Source of the DNA: Asterias amurensis
Lineage: Eukaryota; Echinodermata; Asteroidea; Forcipulatida; Asteriidae
Length of the DNA stretch: 64,000 bases
NCBI RefSeq assembly: GCF_032118995.1
Contig: NC_092666.1
Coordinates: forward strand, 10,986,501-11,050,500
Direction of reading: 5' to 3'
This document shows, one piece after another, positions 46,301 to 55,420 of this stretch; position 1 is the first letter of the stretch, and each line of letters begins with the position of its first letter. The notes under the pieces were generated by a model. It made no database searches and was not told the origin of the DNA. It saw only the letters and a list, made by a program, of their open reading frames with translations. The position numbers and the translations under genes are program-made.

Positions 46301-49300
46301 CAGATTTTTTTGGATTTTTGACCAAAAATACAAACTCACAAAATTCGTTAAAAATCTCAAACTTTCGCTTATATACATGATATACCCAGTCCGCACTGAT
46401 AAAATGTCTTCAGTAGTATCTTCTGTATCCTTTGAAAGCATAAAGTTACAGTAATTTTGTTCACCCCAAATCTGAAAAATCGACCCATGCCGGCATCACA
46501 GATTTTTTGGAATTTTTGACCAAAAATACAAACTCACAAAATTCCTTAAAAATCTCAAACTTTCGCTTATATACCCAGTCCGCACTGATAAAATGTCTTT
46601 AGTAGTATCTTCTGTATCATTTGAAAGCAAAAAATCACAGAAAATATTTTCACCCCAAATCTGAAAAATCGACCCATGCCAGCATCACAGATTTTTTTGG
46701 ATTTTTAACCAAAAACTCAAACTCACAAAATTCTTTAAAAATCTCAAGCTTTCGCTTATATACCCAGTCCGCACTGATAAAATGTCTTCAGTAGTATCTT
46801 CTGTATCATTTGAAAGCATAAAATCACAGAAATTTTGTTCACCCCGAATCTGAAAAATCGACCCATGCCGGCATCACAGATTTTTTGGATTTTTGACCAA
46901 AAATACAAACTCACAAAATTTGTTAAAAATCTCAAACTTTCGCTTATATACCCAGTCCGCACTGATAAAATGTCTTCAGTAGTATCTTCTGTATCCTTTG
47001 AAAGCATAAAGTTACAGTAATTTTGTTCACCCCAAATCTGAAAAATCGACCCATGCCGGCATCACAGATTTTTTGGAATTTTTGACCAAAAATACAAACT
47101 CACAAAATTCCTTAAAAATCTCAAACTTTCGCTTATATACCCAGTCCGCACTGATAAAATGTCTTTAGTAGTATCTTCTGTATCATTTGAAAAAAAAAAA
47201 TCACAGAAAATATTTTCACCCCAAATCTGAAAAATCGACCCATGCCAGCATCACAGATTTTTTTGGATTTTTAACCAAAAACTCAAACTCACAAAATTCT
47301 TTAAAAATCTCAAGCTTTCGCTTATATACCCAGTCCGCACTGATAAAATGTCTTCAGTAGTATCTTCTGTATCATTTGAAAGCATAAAGTCACAGAAATT
47401 TTGTTCACCTCGAATCTGAAAAATCGACCCATGCGGGCATCACAGATTTCTTTTGGATTTTTGACCCAAAACACAAACTCACAAAATTCTTTTAAAATCT
47501 CAAACTTTCGCTTATTGAATTGAATTGAATTTGAATTGAATGGTTTATTCGCCAAGTATATAAAAAAAAAAAAAATACATGAAATATATACCCAGTCCGC
47601 ACTGATAAAATGTCTTTAGTAGTATCTTCTGTATCATTTGAAAGCATAAAAGCACAGAAATTTTGTTCACCTCGAATCTGAAAAATCGACCCATGCCGGC
47701 ATCACAGATTTTTTTGGATTTTTGACCAAAAACACAAACTCACAAAATTCTTTAAAAATCTCAAACTTTCGCTTATATACCCAGTCCGCACTGATAAAAT
47801 GTCTTTGGTAGTATCTTCTGTATCATTTGAAAGCGTAAAATCACAGAAAATATTTTCACCTCGAATCTGAAAAATCGACCCATGCCGGCATCACAGATTT
47901 TTTTGGATTTTTGACCAAAAACACAAACTCACAAAATTCTTTAAAAATCTCAAACTTTCGCTTATATACCCAGTCCGTATTGATAAAATGTCTTTGGTAG
48001 TATCTTCTGTATCATTTGAAAGCATAAAATCACAGAAAATATTTTCACCCCAAATCTGAAAAATCGACCCATGCCAGCATCACAGACTTTTTTGGATTTT
48101 TGACCAAAAACACAAACTCACAAAATCTTAAAAATCTAAAACTTTCGCTTATATACCCAGTCCGCACTGATAAAATGTCTTTAGTAGTATCTTCTGTATC
48201 ATTTGAAAGCATAAAATCACAGAAATTTTGTTCACCCCGAATCTGAAAAATCGACCCATGCCGGCATCACAGATTTTTTTGGATTTTTGACCAAAAATAC
48301 AAACTCACAAAATTCGTTAAAAATCTCAAACTTTCGCTCATATACATGATATACCCAGTCCGCACTGATAAAATGTCTTCAGTAGTATCTTCTGTATCCT
48401 TTGAAAGCATAAAGTTACAGTAATTTTGTTCACCCCAAATCTGAAAAATCGACCCATGCCGGCATCACAGATTTTTTGGAATTTTTGACCAAAAATACAA
48501 ACTCACAAAATTCCTTAAAAATCTCAAACTTTCGCTTATATACCCAGTCCGCACTGATAAAATGTCTTTAGTAGTATCTTCTGTATCATTTGAAAGCAAA
48601 AAATCACAGAAAATATTTTCACCCCAAATCTGAAAAATCGACCCATGCCAGCATCACAGATTTTTTTGGATTTTTAACCAAAAACTCAAACTCACAAAAT
48701 TCTTTAAAAATCTCAAGCTTTCGCTTATATACCCAGTCCGCACTGATAAAATGTCTTCAGTAGTATCTTCTGTATCATTTGAAAGCATAAAATCACAGAA
48801 ATTTTGTTCACCCCGAATCTGAAAAATCGACCCATGCCAGCATCACAGATTTTTTTGGATTTTTGACCAAAAATACAAACTCACAAAATTCGTTAAAAAT
48901 CTCAAACTTTCGCTTATATACATGATATACCCAGTCCGCACTGATAAAATGTCTTCAGTAGTATCTTCTGTATCCTTTGAAAGCATAAAGTTACAGTAAT
49001 TTTGTTCACCCCAAATCTGAAAAATCGACCCATGCCGGCATCACAGATTTTTTGGAATTTTTGACCAAAAATACAAACTCACAAAATTCCTTAAAAATCT
49101 CAAACTTTCGCTTATATACCCAGTCCGCACTGATAAAATGTCTTTAGTAGTATCTTCTGTATCATTTGAAAGCAAAAAATCACAGAAAATATTTTCACCC
49201 CAAATCTGAAAAATCGACCCATGCCAGCATCACAGATTTTTTTGGATTTTTAACCAAAAACTCAAACTCACAAAATTCTTTAAAAATCTCAAGCTTTCGC

Positions 49301-52300
49301 TTATATACCCAGTCCGCACTGATAAAATGTCTTCAGTAGTATCTTCTGTATCATTTGAAAGCATAAAATCACAGAAATTTTGTTCACCCCGAATCTGAAA
49401 AATCGACCCATGCCGGCATCACAGATTTTTTTGGATTTTTGACCAAAAATACAAACTCACAAAATTTGTTAAAAATCTCAAACTTTCGCTTATATACCCA
49501 GTCCGCACTGATAAAATGTCTTCAGTAGTATCTTCTGTATCCTTTGAAAGCATAAAGTTACAGTAATTTTGTTCACCCCAAATCTGAAAAATCGACCCAT
49601 GCCGGCATCACAGATTTTTTGGAATTTTTGACCAAAAATACAAACTCACAAAATTCCTTAAAAATCTCAAACTTTCGCTTATATACCCAGTCCGCACTGA
49701 TAAAATGTCTTTAGTAGTATCTTCTGTATCATTTGAAAGCAAAAAATCACAGAAAATATTTTCACCCCAAATCTGAAAAATCGACCCATGCCAGCATCAC
49801 AGATTTTTTTGGATTTTTAACCAAAAACTCAAACTCACAAAATTCTTTAAAAATCTCAAGCTTTCGCTTATATACCCAGTCCGCACTGATAAAATGTCTT
49901 CAGTAGTATCTTCTGTATCATTTGAAAGCATAAAATCACAGAAATTTTGTTCACCCCGAATCTGAAAAATCGACCCATGCCGGCATCACAGATTTTTTTG
50001 GATTTTTGACCAAAAATACAAACTCACAAAATTTGTTAAAAATCTCAAACTTTCGCTTATATACCCAGTCCGCACTGATAAAATGTCTTCAGTAGTATCT
50101 TCTGTATCCTTTGAAAGCATAAAGTTACAGTAATTTTGTTCACCCCAAATCTGAAAAATCGACCCATGCCGGCATCACAGATTTTTTGGAATTTTTGACC
50201 AAAAATACAAACTCACAAAATTCCTTAAAAATCTCAAACTTTCGCTTATATACCCAGTCCGCACTGATAAAATGTCTTTAGTAGTATCTTCTGTATCATT
50301 TGAAAAAAAAAAATCACAGAAAATATTTTCACCCCAAATCTGAAAAATCGACCCATGCCAGCATCACAGATTTTTTTGGATTTTTAACCAAAAACTCAAA
50401 CTCACAAAATTCTTTAAAAATCTCAAGCTTTCGCTTATATACCCAGTCCGCACTGATAAAATGTCTTCAGTAGTATCTTCTGTATCATTTGAAAGCATAA
50501 AGTCACAGAAATTTTGTTCACCTCGAATCTGAAAAATCGACCCATGCGGGCATCACAGATTTCTTTTGGATTTTTGACCCAAAACACAAACTCACAAAAT
50601 TCTTTAAAAATCTCAAACTTTCGCTTATATACCCAGTCCACACTGATAAAATGTCTTTGGTAGTATCTTCTGTGTCATTTGAGAGCATAAAATCACAGAA
50701 AATGTTTTCACCCCAAATCTGAAAAATCGACCCATGCCAGCATCACAGACTTTTTTGGATTTTTGACCAAAAACACAAACTCACAAAATCTTAAAAATCT
50801 CAAACTTTCGCTTATATACCCAGTCCACACTGATAAAATGTCTTCAGTAGTATCTTCTGTATCATTTGAAAGCATAAAATCACAGAAATTTTGTTCACCC
50901 CGAATCTGAAAAATCGACCCATGCCGGCATCACAGATTTTTTTGGATTTTTGACCAAAAATACAAACTCACAAAATTCTTTAAAAATCTCAAACTTTCGC
51001 TTATATACCCAGTCCGTATTGATAAAATGTCTTTGGTAGTATCTTCTGTATCCTTTGAAAGCATAAAGTTACAGTAATTTTGTTCACCCCAAATCTGAAA
51101 AATCGACCCATGCCGGCATCACAGATTTTTTGGAATTTTTGACCAAAAATACAAACTCACAAAATTCCTTAAAAATCTCAAACTTTCGCTTATATACCCA
51201 GTCCGCACTGATAAAATGTCTTTAGTAGTATCTTCTGTATCATTTGAAAGCAAAAAATCACAGAAAATATTTTCACCCCAAATCTGAAAAATCGACCCAT
51301 GCCAGCATCACAGATTTTTTTGGATTTTTAACCAAAAACTCAAACTCACAAAATTCTTTAAAAATCTCAAGCTTTCGCTTATATACCCAGTCCGCACTGA
51401 TAAAATGTCTTCAGTAGTATCTTCTGTATCATTTGAAAGCATAAAGTCACAGAAATTTTGTTCACCTCGAATCTGAAAAATCGACCCATGCGGGCATCAC
51501 AGATTTCTTTTGGATTTTTGACCCAAAACACAAACTCACAAAATTCTTTAAAAATCTCAAACTTTCGCTTATATACCCAGTCCACACTGATAAAATGTCT
51601 TTGGTAGTATCTTTTGTGTCATTTGAGAGCATAAAATCACAGAAAATGTTTTCACCCCAAATCTGAAAAATCGACCCATGCCAGCATCACAGACTTTTTT
51701 GGATTTTTGACCAAAAACACAAACTCACAAAATCTTAAAAATCTAAAACTTTCGCTTATATACCCAGTCCGCACTGATAAAATGTCTTTAGTAGTATCTT
51801 CTGTATCATTTGAAAGCATAAAATCACAGAAATTTTGTTCACCTGAATCTGAAAAATCGACCCATGCCGGCATCACAGATTTTTTGGGATTTTTGACCAA
51901 AAATACAAACTCACAAAATTCCTTAAAAATCTCAAGCTTTCGCTTATATACCCAGTCTGCACTGATAAAATGTCTTCAATAGTATCTTCTGTATCCTTTG
52001 AAAGCATAAAATTACAGTAATTTTGTTCACCCCGAATCTGAAAAATCGACCCATGCCGGCATCACAGATTTTTTGGAATTTTTGACCAAAAATACAAACT
52101 CACAAAATTCCTTAAAAATCTCAAACTTTCGCTTATATACCCAGTCCACACTGATAAAATGTCTTTGGTAGTATCTTCTGTGTCATTTGAGAGCATAAAA
52201 TCACAGAAAATATTTTCACCCCAAATCTGAAAAAATCGACCCATGCCGGCATCACAAATGTTTTTTGGATTTTTGACCATAAACTCAAACTCACAAAATT

Positions 52301-52973
52301 CTTTAAAAATCTCAAACTTTCGCTTATATACCCAGTCCGCACTGATAAAATGTCTTTAGTAGTATCTTCTGTATCATTTGAAAGCATAAAATCACAGAAA
52401 TTTTGTTTACCTCGAATCTGAATAATCGACCCGGCATCACAAATTATTTTTGGATTTTTGACCCAAAACACAAACTCACAAAATTCTTTAAAAATCTCAA
52501 ACTTTCGCTTATATACCCAGTCCGCACTGATAAAATGTCTTTAGTAGTATCTTCTGTATCATTTGAAAGCATAAAATCACAGAAATTTTGTTCACCCGAA
52601 TCTGAAAAATCGACCCATGCCGGCATCACAGATTTTTGGGGATTTTTGACCAAAAACACAAACTCACAAAATTCTGAACCGTTCCAGTGTGTTGGCTTCC
52701 CGGATGTTACGGGGAAGGGAAGTCCAGAGCCGGGGAGCAGGGGCTTGAAAGGCATGATCTCCCCTTCGTGATTTAGTTTCATTGATGTGAAGAAGTTTTA
52801 CTCAATGTTTGTAATATTTGATTGCAGATAACATGACTTCTTACATAGAGGATCAGAACCTTCCACTCACTCTTATTGGAGCGTCGTACAAAGGCGTAAG
52901 CGTCAACGATGTCATTTACAACTCAAGGCTGGCTGCCCAACGTCTAGTTCCTAATGGTCACCTCATAGTGTAG
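25358..52973 (+). CDS. PPOX: Protoporphyrinogen oxidase (PPOX)
   Basis: FAD flavoenzyme of the mitochondrial inner membrane that oxidises protoporphyrinogen IX to protoporphyrin IX, the penultimate haem step. Coding exons: 25358-25507, 26240-26374, 27048-27296, 28025-28172, 29616-29693, 31315-31439, 32144-32213, 32921-33039, 33661-33774, 34238-34430 and 52828-52973. Phases agree and give 508 aa (human 477). The N-terminal dinucleotide-binding motif VLGGGVGGLSA lies at residues 12-22. LLEATSHLGGW and EAGPRSMRPQG (exon 2) contact FAD in the family. FCRGIFAGKLSELSVRSCFP and GFGYLVPSHE are strong family matches. The C-terminal FAD motif LTLIGASYKGVSVNDVI ends the protein. The linker after the first helix is longer than in human, with a polar TGNSKDTQENPTSKKK stretch. 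Intron 10 is 18.4 kb of mostly satellite. The reading frame shows no damage. Confidence 0.96.
25521..25588. repeat. Palindrome just after the PPOX exon 1 donor
   Basis: TAGTTGCGATAACGTAAC faces GTTACGTTATCGCAACTA, with a duplicated AGGAGGGTTACGT inside. The same arm sequence occurs in the foldback at about 376-442, suggesting one element family. Confidence 0.7.
25664..26042. mobile_element. MITE-3 foldback in PPOX intron 1
   Basis: TTAAAGCCATTGGACCCTTT at the left end faces GAAAGGGTCCAATTGCTTTAA at the right end. A partial left end of another copy follows at about 26049-26085. Confidence 0.82.
26462..26629 (+). pseudogene. LINE reverse-transcriptase C-terminal remnant
   Basis: An open stretch of 55 codons and a stop reads ...DRAFSVYGPKLWNKLPNHIR then FKALLKAHLF, the typical end of non-LTR retrotransposon polymerase proteins (RAFS...PxLWNxLP...FKxxLKxxLF). 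It has no intact upstream polymerase domain. (TTGA)-rich sequence follows at about 26660-26685. It is a dead fragment in PPOX intron 2. Confidence 0.75.
26775..27023. mobile_element. MITE-2 (truncated copy)
   Basis: Right portion only, ending TTGAGTAATTACCAATGGAG then TCCAGTGCCTTTAA. It ends 25 bp before the PPOX exon 3 acceptor. Confidence 0.65.
27780..27969. mobile_element. MITE-5 near-perfect palindrome
   Basis: Arms of about 90 bp from GGGGTGGATTTCACAAAGGT to its complement, built internally of repeated CCTAACTTAGGACTAGT blocks. A second copy is nested at 34009. Confidence 0.88.
28199..28495 (-). mobile_element. SINE-C, tRNA-derived (minus orientation)
   Basis: On the minus strand: an A-box-like TAGATACCTCAGTTGGTAGA, then GCCGGCACGATAATCC, then GGTCGTTGGTTCGAATCCCA (B box). 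The body extends to about 28495. Fragments occur at about 5788-5880 and 22535-22640. It starts 27 bp after the PPOX exon 4 donor. Confidence 0.68.
28852..29203. mobile_element. MITE-2 (diverged copy)
   Basis: AAATGGTAATTACTTAAAAC at the left end; TTACCAATTGTGTACAGTGC at the right end; internal GACTTCTAGCTAGAAGTC palindrome at about 29010. Confidence 0.65.
29204..29490 (+). mobile_element. SINE-B-related, tRNA-derived
   Basis: GAGCACCGGATTCAACCTCT then B box GGGTTCGAATCCCA, followed by the AAGCCTACATCCGTATGGAC body and an A-rich tail. The head is truncated by the adjoining MITE-2. Confidence 0.7.
29747..30045 (+). mobile_element. SINE-B-related, full length
   Basis: GTGGCCTAGCGGTTAAGAGC (A box of a Ser/Leu-like tRNA) and GGGTTCGAATCCC (B box). 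The body contains ACCCTGTTTCAGCCC, and the tail AAATTGCATTAAAAAAAA. It is a good full-length example of the family in PPOX intron 5. Confidence 0.82.
30046..30435. mobile_element. MITE-1 foldback
   Basis: TTAAAGGAACACGTTGCCTT at the left end and its complement at the right end. The central GGCCATTTATGGGAGTCAAA faces its complement near 30225-30265. It abuts the A-tail of the SINE at 29747. Confidence 0.9.
30437..31276. mobile_element. MITE-2 interrupted by a 520-bp insertion
   Basis: A MITE-2 left half runs to about 30704 and resumes at about 31224 (TTTTGAGTAATAACCAATAG). Between them lie a 93-bp palindrome (30719-30811, arms CTACTAGTTCTTTCACGGC) and unique sequence. The left end GTTGAAGGCACTGTGTATAC is itself duplicated at 30437 and 30518 around a SINE-B tail. 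Confidence 0.6.
32269..32654. mobile_element. MITE-1 foldback in PPOX intron 7
   Basis: TTAAAGGAACATGTTGCCTT at the left end and CAACGTGTTCCTTTTAA at the right end, with the central GGCCATTTATGG palindrome intact apart from a small ATGGT duplication. Confidence 0.88.
32668..32882 (+). mobile_element. LINE/SINE 3'-tail fragment
   Basis: ACATGGTGCTATGTAAAGGG then GCGCCTTGAGGGTCACTGAG and TATAAGCGCTATAATAAG. The GCGCCTTGAG ... GCGCTATA arrangement is shared with the tail of the SINE at 10797. It ends 38 bp before the PPOX exon 8 acceptor. Confidence 0.5.
33090..33457. mobile_element. MITE-2 (diverged copy) in PPOX intron 8
   Basis: GATAATTACTCAATAATAAT at the left end; CAATTACCATAAGTGTCCAG at the right end; the inner stem GAGACCTCAGAATTAG is retained. 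Confidence 0.72.
33817..34142. mobile_element. MITE-5 nested inside a truncated MITE-2
   Basis: A MITE-2 body (33817-34008) is split from its right tip AGTGCCTTTAA (about 34131-34141) by a MITE-5 foldback (34009-34130) with ends GGACTTCACAAAGAG and CTTTGTGAAATC. Confidence 0.65.
34529..34779. mobile_element. MITE-4 foldback in PPOX intron 10
   Basis: GGGCCCAATGTCATGGCTGT at the left end and GAGCCATGAAATTGGGCCC at the right end. A more diverged half copy follows at about 34804-34990. Confidence 0.8.
35078..52675. repeat. About 189-bp satellite with higher-order repeats in PPOX intron 10
   Basis: About 90 head-to-tail monomers of 189-190 bp. Landmarks in each monomer are CTCAAACTTTCGCTTATATA, CCCAGTCCGCACTGATAAAA, CATTTGAAAGCATAAAATCA, and ATCGACCCATGCCGGCATCA. 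Several monomer subtypes alternate, differing at GAAATTTTGTTCACC, GAAAATATTTTCACC and AGTTACAGTAATTTTG. From about 36950 the subtype order repeats as higher-order units, with landmark spacings of 2546, 2357, 3113 and 2545 bp; these differ by one or three monomers. Units are almost identical over kilobases. The 5' flank (35.1-36.9 kb) and 3' flank (50.6-52.7 kb) monomers are more diverged, as expected at array edges. The array starts about 650 bp after exon 10 and ends about 150 bp before exon 11. Confidence 0.95.
36954..37025 (-). mobile_element. 72-bp retrotransposon-tail insert inside the satellite (first of five)
   Basis: The monomer is interrupted at CGCTTA|TATAC by a (TTGAA)n-type stretch, then ATGGTTTATTCGCCAAGTAT, A14 and TACATGAAA. 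The same insert at the same monomer position starts near 39500, 41857, 44970 and 47515. Its reverse complement matches the LINE tail at 10187-10241. Confidence 0.85.
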
Positions 52974-53021
52974 TATGATAAACCAGAACAGACTGGTTAA
53001 ATCATCTAAAGCAACGTCCAA

Positions 53022-53326
53022 GAGCAAGTTCAGGTGAGGGACTACACTAACCAGAAACCATAGAGCACAGGGTGCAGCCATCTTGAATTTTCTTATTGAT
53101 ATCAACGTTACCAAACTAGAGGCTGGAAGAACAAGATAGTCTGGTTCCTATTTGCAAAATGGTTATTAGCATTCAATAATGTAATTCGCCACGAGGTCAT
53201 GACCAAGATGGAGGCATCATGATAAAGGTCTATATCAAACCATGCACTGGAGCATGGTTGTTATGGTAAATTCGAGAGCTACGCCACAGTTTCTGGTCAA
53301 GTCTAGTCACTCACCCGAATTTGCTC
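53022..53326. mobile_element. Foldback (MITE) in the PPOX 3' UTR or flank
   Basis: GAGCAAGTTCAGGTGAGGGA then CTACACTAACCAGAAAC face GTTTCTGGTCAAGTCTAGTC then ACTCACCCGAATTTGCTC. It begins 49 bp after the PPOX stop and is directly followed by a MITE-1. Confidence 0.75.
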
Positions 53327-53331
53327 CAAAT

Positions 53332-53706
53332 TTAAAGGAACACGTTGCCTTGGATCGGATGATTTGGTCTTTGAAAAGCGTTTGTAACCGTTTGTTATAA
53401 ATTGCAAGAAATGTTAGAAAGATATTCTAAAAGTAGACAATAATGATCCACACAAGTATCGCTCGAAATTACATGGTTTTCCTTTTACTGTCGGCCATTT
53501 ATGGGAGTCAAATTTTTGTTGACTCCAATAAATGGCCGACCGTGTGAGTTCGCAAAGTAAAAGTAAAACCACGCATTTTCGAGGCAAATTTGTGTTGATC
53601 ATTGTATTCTACTTTTAAAACATCTTTCTAACCAATGCATATAGCAAACAGTTTTTATTGCTTTTCAAAGACCAACTCGTTCCATCCAAGGCAACGTGTT
53701 CCTTTA
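53332..53706. mobile_element. MITE-1 foldback
   Basis: TTAAAGGAACACGTTGCCTT at the left end and CAAGGCAACGTGTTCCTTTA at the right end; central CGGCCATTTATGGGAGTCAA faces its complement. Confidence 0.88.
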
Positions 53707-53831
53707 TAGACCTTACGCATTTGACGTCGCTTGAGGTAAAAAGGATGTGTTCACTGGTCAGTCATGTGCACGGCTCGAACAAATCTTTGCATTTTGATTG
53801 TTCCATTATCAGTATTTCTAAAGATGGCGGC

Positions 53832-54219
53832 TTAAAGACAGTGGACACTATTGGTAATTGTCAAAGACTAGTCTTCACAGTTGGTGTATCTCAACATATG
53901 CATAAAATAACAAACCTGTGAAAATTTGAGTTCAATCAGTCGTCGAATTTGCGAGATAATAATGAAAAAAAAAATAATAATTGTGTCACGAAGTTGTGTG
54001 CTTTCTGATGCTTGATTTCGAGACCTCAAATTCTAAACTTGAGTTATCGAAATCAAATTCGTGGAAAATTACTTCTTTCTCGAAAACTACGTCACTTCAG
54101 GGGGAGCTGTTTCTCACAATGTTTTATACTATCAACCTCTCCCCATTACTCGTAATCAAGAAAGGTTTTATGATGATAATTATTTTGAGTAATTACCAAT
54201 AGTGTCCACTGCCTTTAAT
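53832..54219. mobile_element. MITE-2 foldback
   Basis: TTAAAGACAGTGGACACTAT at the left end and ATAGTGTCCACTGCCTTTAA at the right end, TTAA at both edges. Confidence 0.88.
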
Positions 54220-54283
54220 GATGTCAATGCATAAGGTTATTATACAGGATTGATAGAGATCATTAAAAAAAAAAAGTTATCCA

Positions 54284-54430
54284 ACTGCCTCTAGCTACCG
54301 GGCAACCTCTGTAGTCTAGTTGGTAAGACACTGCTCTAGAATTGCAAGGGTCGTGGGTTTGTTCACAGGACTCGGGAAAGTACTGAGTATACAGTGCTAA
54401 CACACATCGGTGTATGGGTAAAAACCAAAA
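54284..54430 (+). mobile_element. SINE-A with internal deletion removing box B
   Basis: CTAGCTACCGGGCAACCTCT and the A box are intact. After GGGTCGTGGGTTT the sequence jumps directly to GTTCACAGGACTCGGG. About 35 bp, including most of the B box, is missing relative to the other copies. Confidence 0.78.
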
Positions 54431-54759
54431 TTTATATCAATGTTAAGTTAAACTAAAAGATTTTTCTGTGCTAAGCAAGTTTAAATGCCTACAGGCTGTA
54501 TGAAATTGGGCCCCGGTGATGGACACTACCAATTTAAAGCGTTAATGTTATCCTTTTTACACAGTACTTTGTATTTAAGCTGAAGATAACTACATTTTAG
54601 AAGAAATATTATATATATTTTGCATTTACATTGGTGAAAGTATTAAAGTGAACACTACTTTTCATTTACTAATTTTGTATTTTTTGTTTTCTTTCGAAGC
54701 AGAACATACAATTCATGGGTGGATTTCTACTCACTTACTTCAAAAGCAAAATCAGGTGA

Positions 54760-55290
54760 CCGTGTTGGCCTATTTTGGCAGAAATAAGACAAAATTGCAA
54801 GGCTAACCCCTTGTGATTTTATCAGTTTCTGGCTGAATTTAAACAATACTGCGAGGCTTTCTTCCCCTTGTGATTTTATCAGATTTTGGCAGAATTTAGA
54901 CAAAACTGCAAGGGTTACCTCTTGTGGTTTGTCTGGTTTTAGCCGAATTTAGACAAAACTGTGATTTTATCTGATTTTAGCCGAAACTAGACAAAACTGC
55001 AAGGCTTACACCTTGTGATTTAATCAGATTTTAGCCGAATTTAGCCAAAACTGCAACGCTTACCCCTTTTAGACGAATTTAGACGAATTTTGACAAAACT
55101 GTGATTTTAGCTGATTTTAGCTGAAATTAGACAAAACTGCCAGGATAACACGTTGTGATTTTATCTGATTTTAGCCAAATTTAGCCAAAACTGAAAGGCT
55201 TACCCCTTGTGATTTAAACTGATTTTAGCCGAATTTGGACAAAACTGCAAGGCTACCTACCCTTGTGATTTTATCTGATTTAGCCCATGT
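54760..55290. repeat. Degenerate tandem repeat of about 55-65 bp
   Basis: Around nine imperfect units containing TTAGACAAAACTGCAAGGCT, CCCCTTGTGATTTTATC and GATTTTAGCCGAA. Unit length drifts because of small deletions. Confidence 0.75.
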
Positions 55291-55299
55291 CCGACTGGA

Positions 55300-55420
55300 A
55301 AAAACATGATAAGTTCACAAGACTATAGCCTTGTGAACATATTAAAGAAAAGTTTGATAAGGCTATAGCCCTGTAAACAGTTTCTGTAAAAATATGATAA
55401 GTTTACAAGGCTATGGCCAT
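55300..55420. repeat. GATAAGTTCACAAGGCTATAGCC repeats
   Basis: Short imperfect units of ATGATAAGTTCACAAGGCTA separated by GTGAACA...TTTCTGTAAAA. The same motif reappears at about 56125-56410 and 63850-64000, bracketing the compound minisatellite. Confidence 0.65.

Noticed and set aside
39307..47555. Four identical 77-codon minus-strand frames
   Set aside because: They are produced by the same satellite higher-order unit repeated four times and read across the captured retroelement tail.
52676..52800. Short minus-strand frame with PFKPLLPGSGLPFPVTSG between the satellite and PPOX exon 11
   Set aside because: It may be a retroelement scrap, but it is too short and unrecognised to assign.
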